A stretch of 64,000 nucleotides of DNA from Listeria booriae. GTDB lineage: Bacteria; Bacillota; Bacilli; Lactobacillales; Listeriaceae. Below the pieces are notes generated by a model, which saw nothing but the letters and a program-made list of their open reading frames with translations, did no database searches and was not told where the DNA came from. Within the stretch, counting starts at the first letter, position 1; every line of letters begins with the position of its first letter. Of this stretch, positions 17,625-28,015 are shown in pieces. The DNA lies in NCBI RefSeq assembly GCF_000766865.1, contig NZ_JNFA01000001.1, positions 85,565-149,564 on the forward strand. The letters run 5' to 3'. The translations under genes and the position numbers were made by a program.

Positions 17625-17672
17625 CTAATTAGATAAAAGCAACATATTACGAATAGAAAGAAGGCAATCACT

Positions 17673-18176
17673 ATGAAGTATGCGTATATCACAAGCGGGA
17701 CTGAACATTTTCTACGTCAAATTCTCGCCGAGCACCCAACACGCAATATTACATTACTACAAAATTTCGGTGACTCCATCCTTTTAGAGGAAACAGAAGA
17801 ATCCACCGTATTTAAGGAAGGCAGCGCTTACCGAATCAACCACAGCTATGGTGAAATGAAAGGCCACGGCACAGTCACATTTGAATACTTACATCTACGT
17901 TCCGAAGAAGCTCCCATTTTCCAGAAATTATACCAATCTATTTCCTTAAAATTACATGAAGCACCTGGCTTACAATGCACACAATTACTGCAATCCCGAA
18001 CAGAAAGCAAATATCTTATTTTAACGTTCTGGGATAGCGGAGATGCGTATCAACATTGGAAAAACGGCACAGAACACAATAAAATTATGGACTTGATTCG
18101 CCATAATAGTTCGCAAAGCGGTTTCTCACATGTGGACGTGTATCATTTCCCTGAGTATTTTCATGATGAGAAGTAA
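17673..18176 (+). CDS. HmoB-like haem-degrading monooxygenase
   Basis: A 167-residue protein like B. subtilis HmoB and the L. monocytogenes protein encoded beside hemE. The first 60 residues are a HmoB-specific lead, and about 62-160 form an antibiotic-biosynthesis-monooxygenase (IsdG-type) fold with the ILTFWDSGDAYQHWKNGTEH segment of such enzymes. It probably opens the haem ring and frees iron. It is divergent from hemE, pairing synthesis and breakdown of haem at one control region. Start ATG has GAAGG upstream. Confidence 0.8.
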   Translation: MKYAYITSGTEHFLRQILAEHPTRNITLLQNFGDSILLEETEESTVFKEGSAYRINHSYGEMKGHGTVTFEYLHLRSEEAPIFQKLYQSISLKLHEAPGLQCTQLLQSRTESKYLILTFWDSGDAYQHWKNGTEHNKIMDLIRHNSSQSGFSHVDVYHFPEYFHDEK

Positions 18177-18189
18177 ATAATAATATCTG

Positions 18190-18231
18190 AACCTCTAACA
18201 AAGCGTGATTCGCTGAGTGAGAGGTTTTTTT
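18190..18231 (+). terminator. Terminator after the HmoB-like gene
   Basis: AACCTCT/AGAGGTT arms with an inner AGCG/CGCT stem, then a T run. Confidence 0.85.
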
Positions 18232-18420
18232 ATGCTGTGTGATGTGAATCTCTTTCTTGTTAGCCTATATCATCTTATCATTTTTTTGATACGCTTACAA
18301 TTTTATAAATATTTTGTGTTTTAGTTCACAAAAAGATAAATATCCTTAGATTTTTTCTTGTATTTACTTTAGAATGGGGAGGAGATTGATTTAAACAGAT
18401 TGGCATAGGAGGATGACTTA

Positions 18421-18804
18421 ATGACTCAGAAATCAAATAACAAATATTACGCCACACTCGTAATAGCAATCTGCTACAGCGCTATTGGCATCTTATCTTT
18501 AATCTTTGCTACAGGCGTTGGCAACGGTATTAAATTAGATGATAATCAGCTTGTAGGATATATTGTTGCCATAATTTCTCTAAGTCTAGCTTGCTTCTCT
18601 TTTTCCGCAACCAACATTCGAATCAGAAGAATTGTTACGTTACTCTTGCTAATACTAAGCCTTATTTTCGCTGTTCTGCCATACGTCAATATGCTTAGTT
18701 TCAACGAGGCAATGTTTATTTTCATACTTCCTAGCTCGATTTTCTTACTACTGATTATTTTCTTCGGATGTGATTTTTTAATAACAACGCGTAAATTAAA
18801 ATAG
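18421..18804 (+). CDS. Small four-helix membrane protein of unknown function
   Basis: A 127-residue protein with four predicted membrane segments (about 11-31, 44-62, 68-90 and 96-120), a polar start and a short basic tail TTRKLK, so the ends probably face the cytosol. No motif is recognised. GGAGG lies nine bases before the ATG, and a TAGAAT element (18370-18375) lies before that. It is monocistronic between two terminators. Confidence 0.7.
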   Translation: MTQKSNNKYYATLVIAICYSAIGILSLIFATGVGNGIKLDDNQLVGYIVAIISLSLACFSFSATNIRIRRIVTLLLLILSLIFAVLPYVNMLSFNEAMFIFILPSSIFLLLIIFFGCDFLITTRKLK

Positions 18805-18822
18805 ATCTAACCATTATAGAAC

Positions 18823-18869
18823 AAAAAAAGTGATGCGAATCTGACATAGATTTTTGCATCACTTTTTTA
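18823..18869. terminator. Bidirectional terminator
   Basis: AAAAAAGTGATGC / GCATCACTTTTTT arms. It serves the small membrane protein gene and the converging ecsB. Confidence 0.85.
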
Positions 18870-18876
18870 TTCCACT

Positions 18877-20094
18877 TTACTGATACATCTTCTTCACTCT
18901 AAACGGTACGTACATGAACGTAAATACCGCCACAAAGGCTAAGTTCACGGCTAATATAATGACGCCGCCAATCGAGCCGTTCTGCGCAATGCCGATAATG
19001 CCGAACAATAATGCTTGGGCGACTAGCAAAATCCGCAAGAAATGAATGAATGAGCGTGTTCTGAACGCATCGCTAATCGGATACAGTTTCATCATGACTT
19101 GCCCATCGAAATGGCGCAGCATCGGAATAAACTGGAATCCGGTCAAATAGATAAATAATAGCGAGAAAATAATATTCAAATAGAAACCTTGCACAAAAAC
19201 AAGTAACAAGAACGCAATCACCGTTAAGCGTACATACAGTCCCATAAATTCATTCGTCCGCACAAACGTCCTGCTCCACAAATACGCAAATGTTTTACGC
19301 TTCGCATACGGAATTGGGCGGTATAAGAAATCTAAATACGCCCGGCGACGCACCGTTCCTTTTAAATGAGGCACATCAGTGAACAAATTCGCCAAACGAT
19401 AAAAGCGATTCATCCGCGCTTCTTCTTTATCAATCAGGTATTCCCAACGTATCGTTAGCCCTGCCGTCTTATTTTTTATCCACAAATAGCTGCCAAGAAG
19501 GACGACCAGTGCCACAGGAATTGACCAAATCAGATTAAAAGCTAGCACCAAATAAATAAGCGCTGCGCTAATAATAATTCGCGTAAATAACCACGTTGTA
19601 TCTGTATTCTCAAGCTTCGCCGTCTCCCACTGGAAATAAATATTCCACAGCTTCATCAACAACATCACAATCACTAACGGGAAAAATCGCGAAAAACTAA
19701 AGCCTGTTACCGCAGCATACATCGGCATACACGCAGCTAACACCAAAATAAAAATATAAATCTGCATCCAGAAACTCGCCATATGGGCCTTTTTAAAATA
19801 ATCTCCCATCGCTTTTTCTTGGACAATCAAATAGACTGCATCAGGGCGTTTTAACAGCGTGTAAATAGAAGTAACTGCAATCGCCGCTGTGAGCAGAATT
19901 ACCATCAGAGGAATCGCTGGAAACTCTGGAGTTAGCGTTTTGACCCAGCCAGAATAGGTATATACAAACGCACCAACGCCAATAATTAGAACGAAGAGCA
20001 AATGATCGTTCAGCATGTACCGCAAATAGCGCATTACTTCTTCTAAGTAACTGCTGTAACGCTTCTTAAATAAATCTACCGCATCAAACTTCAT
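18877..20094 (-). CDS. ecsB: ABC transporter membrane subunit EcsB
   Basis: A 405-residue membrane protein with about nine hydrophobic segments, matching EcsB by length and by position after ecsA. With EcsA it forms an ABC complex that affects protein secretion, processing of signal peptides and exoenzyme production in Bacillus. It shares 11 bases with ecsA. No EcsC homologue is present. The transported substrate remains unsettled in the family. Confidence 0.88.
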   Translation of the reverse strand: MKFDAVDLFKKRYSSYLEEVMRYLRYMLNDHLLFVLIIGVGAFVYTYSGWVKTLTPEFPAIPLMVILLTAAIAVTSIYTLLKRPDAVYLIVQEKAMGDYFKKAHMASFWMQIYIFILVLAACMPMYAAVTGFSFSRFFPLVIVMLLMKLWNIYFQWETAKLENTDTTWLFTRIIISAALIYLVLAFNLIWSIPVALVVLLGSYLWIKNKTAGLTIRWEYLIDKEEARMNRFYRLANLFTDVPHLKGTVRRRAYLDFLYRPIPYAKRKTFAYLWSRTFVRTNEFMGLYVRLTVIAFLLLVFVQGFYLNIIFSLLFIYLTGFQFIPMLRHFDGQVMMKLYPISDAFRTRSFIHFLRILLVAQALLFGIIGIAQNGSIGGVIILAVNLAFVAVFTFMYVPFRVKKMYQ

Positions 20095-20833
20095 CGGCCT
20101 GATCTTCTTCCATCGTTAATTGTACGTAAATCTCATCCAACGAAGCTCCTGGCATCTCAAAATCAGCTTGCAAATCAGAAAGTGTCCCCTGCGCACGAAT
20201 CACGCCATCATGTAAAATAATAAAACTATCGCAATATTTCTCAGCTGTCGCTAAAATATGCGTTGACATTAAAATACTAGCTCCCGTATCTTTCATTTCT
20301 CCAATCCACTGAAGCAACGACTGAATACCGAGCGGATCAAGTCCGACAAAAGGTTCGTCGATAATATACAAATTCGGCTCAATAAGAAACGCCGACATAA
20401 TCATTACCTTCTGCTTCATCCCTTTTGAAAAATGCGCTGGAAACCAGTTCAACTTCTTCTCCAAACGGAATTCTTTTAGAAGCGGTGCCATCCGTGTTTG
20501 TAATTCTTCTTCTGTTAAGCCGTAAGCCATTGCGGTCAATTCCAAATGCTCTTTTAATGTAAGTTCTTCATATAATACAGGCGTTTCTGGAATGTATGCG
20601 AATTGTTTACGGTATTCTTCTGTATTTTCTTTTAAAGAATGACCATTGATGGTTATCGTGCCTTGTTTCTGCTGCATTAAACCAGTAATATGCTTAATTG
20701 TTGTACTTTTACCGGCGCCGTTTAAGCCGATTAGACCAACGATTTGACGCTCTTCGATTTGAAAAGAAATATCTTTTAAAACGGGGCGTTTCGTGTAGCC
20801 GCCAGTCAGGTTATGAATTTCTACTAAAGCCAT
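20084..20833 (-). CDS. ecsA: ABC transporter ATP-binding protein EcsA
   Basis: A 249-residue ATPase. Walker A is GLNGAGKST (36-44), the signature is the variant FSKGMKQK, and Walker B is LYIIDEPFVGLD. TAGGAGTG lies nine bases before the ATG at 20833; the longer frame from 20902 has no ribosome site. Divergent from hit, as in other Listeria and Bacillus genomes. Confidence 0.93.
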   Translation of the reverse strand: MALVEIHNLTGGYTKRPVLKDISFQIEERQIVGLIGLNGAGKSTTIKHITGLMQQKQGTITINGHSLKENTEEYRKQFAYIPETPVLYEELTLKEHLELTAMAYGLTEEELQTRMAPLLKEFRLEKKLNWFPAHFSKGMKQKVMIMSAFLIEPNLYIIDEPFVGLDPLGIQSLLQWIGEMKDTGASILMSTHILATAEKYCDSFIILHDGVIRAQGTLSDLQADFEMPGASLDEIYVQLTMEEDQADEV

Positions 20834-20998
20834 GTTATCACTCCTATTATCCAATCTTATTGACCTTATAATAGCACAGATGCCATCGTTTTTGCTATAC
20901 ATTCACTATTTCGCTTGCTTTTATACATGCGTTTTATTCTGTTTTATGGTACATTAGATACAAAGAGAGTCAAATTTTTCGGAGGTGTCTATTTCAAT

Positions 20999-21418
20999 AT
21001 GGATGATTGTATTTTCTGCAAAATCGTGAAGGGCGAGATTCCTTCTGCTAAAGTTTATGAGGACGATCAAGTGTATGCCTTTCTTGATTTAGGTCAAGTT
21101 ACTGAGGGCCACACACTAGTCATTCCGAAACAGCATGCGCGCAATATTTTTGACTTGCCTGAAGAAACGGCAGCGGAGATTTTCCGTCGGGTACCTAAGA
21201 TTGCGGCGGGCATGAAGAAGGCTTTGCCACTAAAAGGACTTAACATTTTAAATAATAATGAGGAAATCGCGTCTCAAAGCGTCTTTCATTATCATATCCA
21301 CCTCATTCCGCGCTATACGAACAAAGATGATTTCGGCTTGAAATGGGCGGACAATGCCAACTGGTATTCCAAAGAAGCTTTCCAAGAACTGGCCGACAAA
21401 ATAGCTAAAGAGGTATAA
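20999..21418 (+). CDS. hit: HIT family nucleotide-binding protein
   Basis: A 139-residue histidine-triad hydrolase of nucleotide conjugates. The triad HYHIHL puts histidines at 97, 99 and 101, and Cys4/Cys7 with later histidines may hold zinc. The start at 20999 is set by GGAGGTG (20981-20987) and by the family N-terminus MDDCIFCKIV. Confidence 0.93.
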   Translation: MDDCIFCKIVKGEIPSAKVYEDDQVYAFLDLGQVTEGHTLVIPKQHARNIFDLPEETAAEIFRRVPKIAAGMKKALPLKGLNILNNNEEIASQSVFHYHIHLIPRYTNKDDFGLKWADNANWYSKEAFQELADKIAKEV

Positions 21419-21445
21419 AACTAAAGAAATCTGGAGTGATCGACT

Positions 21446-21817
21446 ATGAATGCAAAATCTATAATACTCGGCGCACTTATTGGCGGTATTGCCAGCGCTG
21501 CAACGGCAATTATTTTAGCCCCGAAATCAGGACGTGAACTGCGTCAAGATATCGCTGCAAAATCTGGCGAAGCTGGCGTTATCCTGAAAGAACTGGCTTA
21601 CAATGCGACGGATTTACTACAATCTGTTCAAGTTCTAAGCACAGAAGGCACAACATTACTAAAAGACCTATCGACTGACATTAAAGAATCGGTGGCTAAT
21701 TGGAACGAAGAAATGGAACCAGAAAAAGCGCGTCTGAAAGAAGAAATCAAAGACATGCAAAAAACCATTTCTGACCTCGAAAAAACACTAAAAAAAGATA
21801 AAAAAGAAAGCAATTAA
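21446..21817 (+). CDS. YtxH-like general stress protein
   Basis: A 123-residue protein with one N-terminal glycine/alanine-rich membrane helix (about 6-25), then APKSGRELR, the mark of the YtxH family, and a Lys/Glu-rich coiled-coil tail from 70 on. It lies 27 bases after hit. Family members are stress-linked and otherwise unexplained. Confidence 0.82.
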   Translation: MNAKSIILGALIGGIASAATAIILAPKSGRELRQDIAAKSGEAGVILKELAYNATDLLQSVQVLSTEGTTLLKDLSTDIKESVANWNEEMEPEKARLKEEIKDMQKTISDLEKTLKKDKKESN

Positions 21818-21823
21818 GTCATG

Positions 21824-21865
21824 AAAGCGCAAAGCCCTCTCGGACAGTCGGTTTGCGCTTTTTAT
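21824..21865 (+). terminator. Terminator after the YtxH gene
   Basis: AAAGCGCAAA/TTTGCGCTTT arms followed by a short T run. Confidence 0.85.
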
Positions 21866-22015
21866 TTCGCGTAAAAACGCGGATTCGTCACACATTTTTC
21901 ACAGGAAAACGACCATTGTGCAAATAGGGGTTGAAAAATTGGCTGGCAGGGACTACAATACTAAGGTGATGCATGCCATCATAGACATTTTTTAGTAATG
22001 GAGGATTAGTTATCC

Positions 22016-22558
22016 ATGCGTTGTTTAAAGACAATCAATGTGGAGCGAAAAGATGAGTATAACCGCGTCTTTTTTAAATCCAGCTTAGTTTCGTTAGCCG
22101 CTATGTGCGTATTATTTTTAATTGAAAATCTGGTTTTTCCGAACCAGTTTGTGATGGTCTTTGAACTGCCAACGTTTATTGCGTTACTTGCGTTGTACCC
22201 TGTTCATAAGGGACTGCATATTCTTGCGCTGATGCGTTATCGTGATGGTGTGCAAATTCGAGTGAAACGGCATTTTTATGTATTGCCTTGTTTGCAAGTT
22301 CGGATTCGTCGTGTCATTCCGAAATGGCGCTACATCGTTTCTTTAATTTTTCCGTTTGTGGTGATATCGGTGATTTTAATTGTGGCAATGCTTACGACGC
22401 CGATTTTTCATTCTCCGCTGTTTCTCATTTTAATTGCGATTCATGTGGGTATGTGTTATCCGGATTTTCTCCATATCAAAAACATTCTTGGAACGCCAAA
22501 ACATACTTTTGTTGAAGATGCTGATCGTGGTTTTTCAGTGCTTGTTTCAGAAGAGTAA
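22016..22558 (+). CDS. DUF3267 membrane protein with altered zinc motif
   Basis: A 180-residue protein with about four membrane segments, assigned to the putative zincin family DUF3267. In that family a membrane HExxH motif is usual; here the matching place reads HKGLH (64-68), so the catalytic Glu is replaced by Lys while both His remain. A second histidine-containing segment IHVGMCYPDFLHIKN (about 142-155) is present. GGAGG lies nine bases before the ATG. Peptidase activity is therefore doubtful. Confidence 0.65.
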   Translation: MRCLKTINVERKDEYNRVFFKSSLVSLAAMCVLFLIENLVFPNQFVMVFELPTFIALLALYPVHKGLHILALMRYRDGVQIRVKRHFYVLPCLQVRIRRVIPKWRYIVSLIFPFVVISVILIVAMLTTPIFHSPLFLILIAIHVGMCYPDFLHIKNILGTPKHTFVEDADRGFSVLVSEE

Positions 22559-22569
22559 GGAGGAAAATT

Positions 22570-22758
22570 GTGTTTCTTTACGTAGTATACGCCGTATTTG
22601 GCGTGATTGCTTTGCTTGCTTTTAATTTATTAGTCGAGCGATATGCAACAAAACAAGATTTTAACCCGAAACAATGTCAATTATTTTATCGTATTGTAAA
22701 TATTTCCGTATTACTGCTTCTCTTTTCGGCAACGCTTGACGGTATTATGCTATCATAA
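22570..22758 (+). CDS. Small membrane protein of unknown function
   Basis: A 62-residue protein with helices at about 2-22 and 42-60 and a charged middle. The start is GTG 22570 with AGGAGG eight bases before it, overlapping the tail region of the DUF3267 gene, so both are one transcription unit. No family recognised. Confidence 0.65.
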   Translation: MFLYVVYAVFGVIALLAFNLLVERYATKQDFNPKQCQLFYRIVNISVLLLLFSATLDGIMLS

Positions 22759-22838
22759 ACGCCTAATGAGAGACGCTAGAGGCAAAATTAGAAATGGATT
22801 AGATTTTTGACATTTTACTTTATTGCCACCTATTTTGT

Positions 22839-22847
22839 GGTATGATG
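22839..22847 (+). promoter_or_regulatory. Extended -10 promoter of prsA
   Basis: TGGTATGAT is an extended -10 element about 55 bases before the prsA start. No PrfA-box palindrome (TTAACA..TGTTAA) is visible upstream, unlike prsA2 of L. monocytogenes. Confidence 0.45.
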
Positions 22848-22901
22848 TATGTGTAGTTAAGCAGAACTTATTTAAAACTTTTGAGGAGAGTGTATTAGTT
22901 A

Positions 22902-23798
22902 ATGAAGAAAAAATTAGTATTAGGTATGGTATCAATGATGGGTCTTTTCAGTTTAGCCGCATGTGGCAACTCAGCAAATGACGCTGTTGTTGAAACAAAA
23001 GCTGGAGACGTAACACAACAAGAACTTTATGATGCCATGAAAGCGAAAGTTGGAGATCAGTACGTATCTCAACTTGCAATGACGAAGATTTTAGAAGATA
23101 AATACAAAGTAACAGACAAAGAAATCGATGCAGCATACAAAACGTATCAAGATCAATATGGTGACCAACTTGCAAGCATGTTGCAACAAAGTGGTTACAC
23201 AGAGAAAACATTTAAATCTGACTATCTGAAATTCGATCTTTTGAACACGAAAGCAGCAGAAGCTTCTGTTGATACAAGCGATAAAGCGTTGAAAGAGTAT
23301 TACAAAACATGGCAACCAGCTATCACTGTTGAACACATTCTAGTTGCTGACAAAGCGAAAGCAGATGACCTTCACAAGAAAGTAACATCTGGCGGTAACT
23401 TTGAAGAATTAGCAAAAGCTAACTCTACAGATACAGGTTCTGCTACACAAGGTGGTAAATTAGCACCATTCGGTCCTGGTAAAATGTTACCTGAGTTCGA
23501 AAAAGCAGCATACGCATTGAAAAACAAAGGCGACATCAGCCCAGTTGTTAAAACAGACGCTGGTTACCACATTATTAAAATGTTAGACCACCCTGCGAAA
23601 ACTACTTTTGAAAAAGATAAAGCGCAAGTGAAGAAAGATTATCTAGCTTCTAAAGTAACTACAGAGGCTAAAACAGCAGCATTGCAAAAACTATACAAAA
23701 ATGCTGACGTTAAGATTGACGACAAAGATTTGAAAGATGCATTCGCACAATACGATTCATCTGCAAAAACAGAGTCTGATTCTTCAACAACGAAATAA
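22902..23798 (+). CDS. prsA: Foldase lipoprotein PrsA (parvulin type)
   Basis: A 298-residue lipoprotein. The signal peptide ends in the lipobox LAAC with acylated C21. A parvulin peptidyl-prolyl isomerase domain lies at about 132-228 (VEHILVADKAKADDL to AGYHIIKMLDH), between N- and C-terminal chaperone arms. It folds secreted proteins at the membrane-wall interface. The Ser/Thr-rich tail is short. It is monocistronic and ends in a strong terminator. It sits at the left edge of the inositol block. Confidence 0.94.
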   Translation: MKKKLVLGMVSMMGLFSLAACGNSANDAVVETKAGDVTQQELYDAMKAKVGDQYVSQLAMTKILEDKYKVTDKEIDAAYKTYQDQYGDQLASMLQQSGYTEKTFKSDYLKFDLLNTKAAEASVDTSDKALKEYYKTWQPAITVEHILVADKAKADDLHKKVTSGGNFEELAKANSTDTGSATQGGKLAPFGPGKMLPEFEKAAYALKNKGDISPVVKTDAGYHIIKMLDHPAKTTFEKDKAQVKKDYLASKVTTEAKTAALQKLYKNADVKIDDKDLKDAFAQYDSSAKTESDSSTTK

Positions 23799-23808
23799 TT
23801 AGCAAATA

Positions 23809-23847
23809 AAAAACGGTAGTTTCCATATTCGGAGGCTACCGTTTTTT
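23809..23847. terminator. Terminator after prsA
   Basis: AAAACGGTAG/CTACCGTTTT arms with seven T residues on the plus strand and an A run on the other side, usable by the converging VOC gene. Confidence 0.88.
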
Positions 23848-23853
23848 TGTCGT

Positions 23854-24234
23854 TTATTTTTCAAGAATTGCGAAATAGTTATTTTCGATGTCAGCGAAGT
23901 TGAAGACGCGGCCAAAGTTCGGGATGTTAACAAGTTCACCGACTGTGATGCCTTTTGCTTTGAAATCTTCGTACATCGCTTCTAAATTATCACCATAGAG
24001 TAAGATAGACGGTGTGCCTAGGTTCATTTCTGGTTGGGCTTTAGCTACCGCTACTTTGTCTTGAAGAACGAATGTTGTTGCTGCATCTTTCGTTGGCGCG
24101 ATTTCGATCCAACGTTCTGCATCCCCTGCTGCATTTTCGGATATGATGACGAAGCCTACTTTTTCTGTCCAGAATTTTGCTACGGCTTCTTGGTCATTGA
24201 CGTAAATCATTACTTGCCCGATTTTGTTAATCAT
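23854..24234 (-). CDS. VOC (glyoxalase/bleomycin-resistance) family protein
   Basis: A 126-residue single-chain VOC protein with two beta-alpha-beta-beta-beta halves. It begins MINKIGQVMIYVNDQEAVAKFW, the usual first strand and helix. The start at 24234 follows AGAGGAATAA. Members may be dioxygenases, isomerases or drug-binding proteins, so no reaction can be named. It stands first in the block between prsA and yhaM, 72 bases from iolJ, and may be read from the iol operon. Confidence 0.8.
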   Translation of the reverse strand: MINKIGQVMIYVNDQEAVAKFWTEKVGFVIISENAAGDAERWIEIAPTKDAATTFVLQDKVAVAKAQPEMNLGTPSILLYGDNLEAMYEDFKAKGITVGELVNIPNFGRVFNFADIENNYFAILEK

Positions 24235-24306
24235 TAGTTTATTCCTCTTTTCTATGTGTTTTGATTGCTTGTTTAGTATAGCAAGATTAGTAAGAGGATT
24301 CAAAAA

Positions 24307-25170
24307 TTAAGCATGTATCGTGGCTTTGCCTGCGGAACCGAATTCGCGGATTTTGGATTGGACGGTTTGAATGATGGCTTCGCGTGCTGGTTCTAGGATG
24401 ACTTGGGGTTCGTGGGTGGTTGGATTGGCTTTGAGTGCGTGACGGATGGCGGCAAGCCACGCTTTGTTGGATTCGGTGTTGACGTTGATTTTGGCGTGCC
24501 CAAGTGTGATGGCGTGGTCGATTTGGTGTTTTGGGATGCCGGATGCGCCGTGAAGGACGAGCGGGATTGAGACGGCTTCTTGGATGGCAGCCATTTCTTG
24601 GAAACCGAGAACGGGCTCACCTTGGTAATTGCCGTGAACGGAGCCTAGTGCGGCGGCTAGGGCGTCGATGTTGGTTGCTTGGACGAGCGCGACGCATTCT
24701 TCTAGGCTGGCGTAGTTGATGTTACCGATGATGCCGTCTTCGTTTCCACCAACGGTTCCGACTTCTGCTTCGACATCGACGCCGCGCGCGTGGGCATAAT
24801 CGGTGACTTCTTTGGTGAGGCGGATATTTTCTGCGATTGGATATTTGGAGCCGTCGAACATGACAGATGTGTAGCCTGCGTCGACGGCTTGTTTGCAACG
24901 TTCGACGGTTAGGCCGTGGTCTAGGTGAAGTACGACGGGAATGGTGATTTGGTGTTCTGCGATGAGGTTTTTGACCATAGCTGTGATTGTTTGGAAGCCG
25001 CCAAGGAAGTCTACCATTCGGTCGGATGAAGCGATGATGACGGGTGCTTGTTCTTTTTCGGCGGCAATGAGGATGGCGTGAATCCAGGACAAGCCGTTTA
25101 TATTGAACTGCCCAACGGCGTATTTTTCTGTGTGTGCTTTTTGTAATACTTCATTTAGTGTTACTAGCAT
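24307..25170 (-). CDS. iolJ: 6-phospho-5-dehydro-2-deoxy-D-gluconate aldolase
   Basis: A 287-residue class II aldolase. It splits the phosphorylated inositol product DKGP into dihydroxyacetone phosphate and malonate semialdehyde. Zinc-site motif VVLHLDHG is near 80-87, and GNQ/HGASG-type phosphate segments follow. Assigned to IolJ rather than fructose-bisphosphate aldolase by its place as last gene of the iol operon. The start at 25170 follows AGGAGG. Confidence 0.9.
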   Translation of the reverse strand: MLVTLNEVLQKAHTEKYAVGQFNINGLSWIHAILIAAEKEQAPVIIASSDRMVDFLGGFQTITAMVKNLIAEHQITIPVVLHLDHGLTVERCKQAVDAGYTSVMFDGSKYPIAENIRLTKEVTDYAHARGVDVEAEVGTVGGNEDGIIGNINYASLEECVALVQATNIDALAAALGSVHGNYQGEPVLGFQEMAAIQEAVSIPLVLHGASGIPKHQIDHAITLGHAKINVNTESNKAWLAAIRHALKANPTTHEPQVILEPAREAIIQTVQSKIREFGSAGKATIHA

Positions 25171-25199
25171 ATAATGGTACCTCCTTTTATAAATAGCAG

Positions 25200-25231
25200 A
25201 ATCCACGAGTTTTAGTTGCCACTCGTGGATT
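25200..25231 (-). other. Intercistronic stem-loop between iolI and iolJ
   Basis: AATCCACGAGT and ACTCGTGGATT form a perfect 11-pair stem with a 10-base loop and no T run. It may set mRNA processing or lower expression of iolJ relative to upstream genes. Confidence 0.6.
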
Positions 25232-25236
25232 TGCGC

Positions 25237-26067
25237 TTAGTAATATTTCGAAATGACTTCTAATGTGGTTGTTTTTGCTTTTTCGATGGTTTCTTCGGCT
25301 GTTAATTGATAATATTCAGGTCGGAAAAGTTCCACGGAAACGACGTCGGAGTAGCCGATTTGTTTGAGTGTCGTGATGTGAGCCTCGAGGTCAATCGCGC
25401 CGTGCCCTGGCCATACGCGGTCGTCATCGGTTAGCAAGCCAATTTGGAAATCTTCGGTGTCATCGATGTGGAAAATGAAGATTTTGGAGCCGTCTGCGTT
25501 TTTTAGATTTTCGATTTTGGAGCCCATTGCGTGAAAATGGAAGGAATCAAATACGAGTCCGACGTTATCGCGGTTGACTGCTTGAACGATGTCGTAGGCG
25601 TCTTCGAATGTGTTGACGGTGCATTCCGGGTGACCGACGAATTCTAAAGCAATTTTTACGCCGTGGCTTTCTGCAATGTTGGACAGTTCTTGGAGTACCT
25701 CGATGCAGCTTTGCTTGATGTCTTTTTTGAGGATTTTCTCCGTTGTGACGAGCGGGACGGCAACGACATATTTGGCGCCGATTTTATCGCAGATGTGCAT
25801 CATTTCTTGGAATTCTTGGATGATAGCGGCATGCCCTGCTTCGTCGCGGTTGTTGAAGAAAACAAGGGCGTTAAGTGCTAGTGGCTTGATGTGATGATTC
25901 TGGAAATAGGTCGCTAAATCGTCTAATGTATGCGTTTTTAAGTACTCTGGAAGTTTGTCCATGGTGCGGATTTCGATGTAGTCATAGCCATTTTGTTCGC
26001 AAATTGTGAGATCTTTTTCTAAATTGGAATTTTCGAGTGTGGTTGCTTCGTTGAAACATAGCTTCAT
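25237..26067 (-). CDS. iolI: Inosose isomerase IolI
   Basis: A 276-residue TIM-barrel metal enzyme that interconverts 2-keto-myo-inositol and 1-keto-D-chiro-inositol. It is closely similar to B. subtilis IolI from the first residue (MKLCFNEATTLENSNL) on, with metal ligands in EFVGHP, VFDSFHFH and HIDD. It allows growth on D-chiro-inositol as well. It lies 18 bases after iolH. Confidence 0.92.
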   Translation of the reverse strand: MKLCFNEATTLENSNLEKDLTICEQNGYDYIEIRTMDKLPEYLKTHTLDDLATYFQNHHIKPLALNALVFFNNRDEAGHAAIIQEFQEMMHICDKIGAKYVVAVPLVTTEKILKKDIKQSCIEVLQELSNIAESHGVKIALEFVGHPECTVNTFEDAYDIVQAVNRDNVGLVFDSFHFHAMGSKIENLKNADGSKIFIFHIDDTEDFQIGLLTDDDRVWPGHGAIDLEAHITTLKQIGYSDVVSVELFRPEYYQLTAEETIEKAKTTTLEVISKYY

Positions 26068-26085
26068 GTCGTGTCCCTCTTTTCT

Positions 26086-28000
<1,915 letters not shown>

Positions 28001-28015
28001 TTATAACGCTTACAT

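Noticed and set aside
22760..22901. PrfA box upstream of prsA
   Set aside because: No TTAACA..TGTTAA palindrome was found in the 140 bases before the gene.
25200..25231. Intrinsic terminator within the iol operon
   Set aside because: The stem is perfect but no T run follows on the minus strand.
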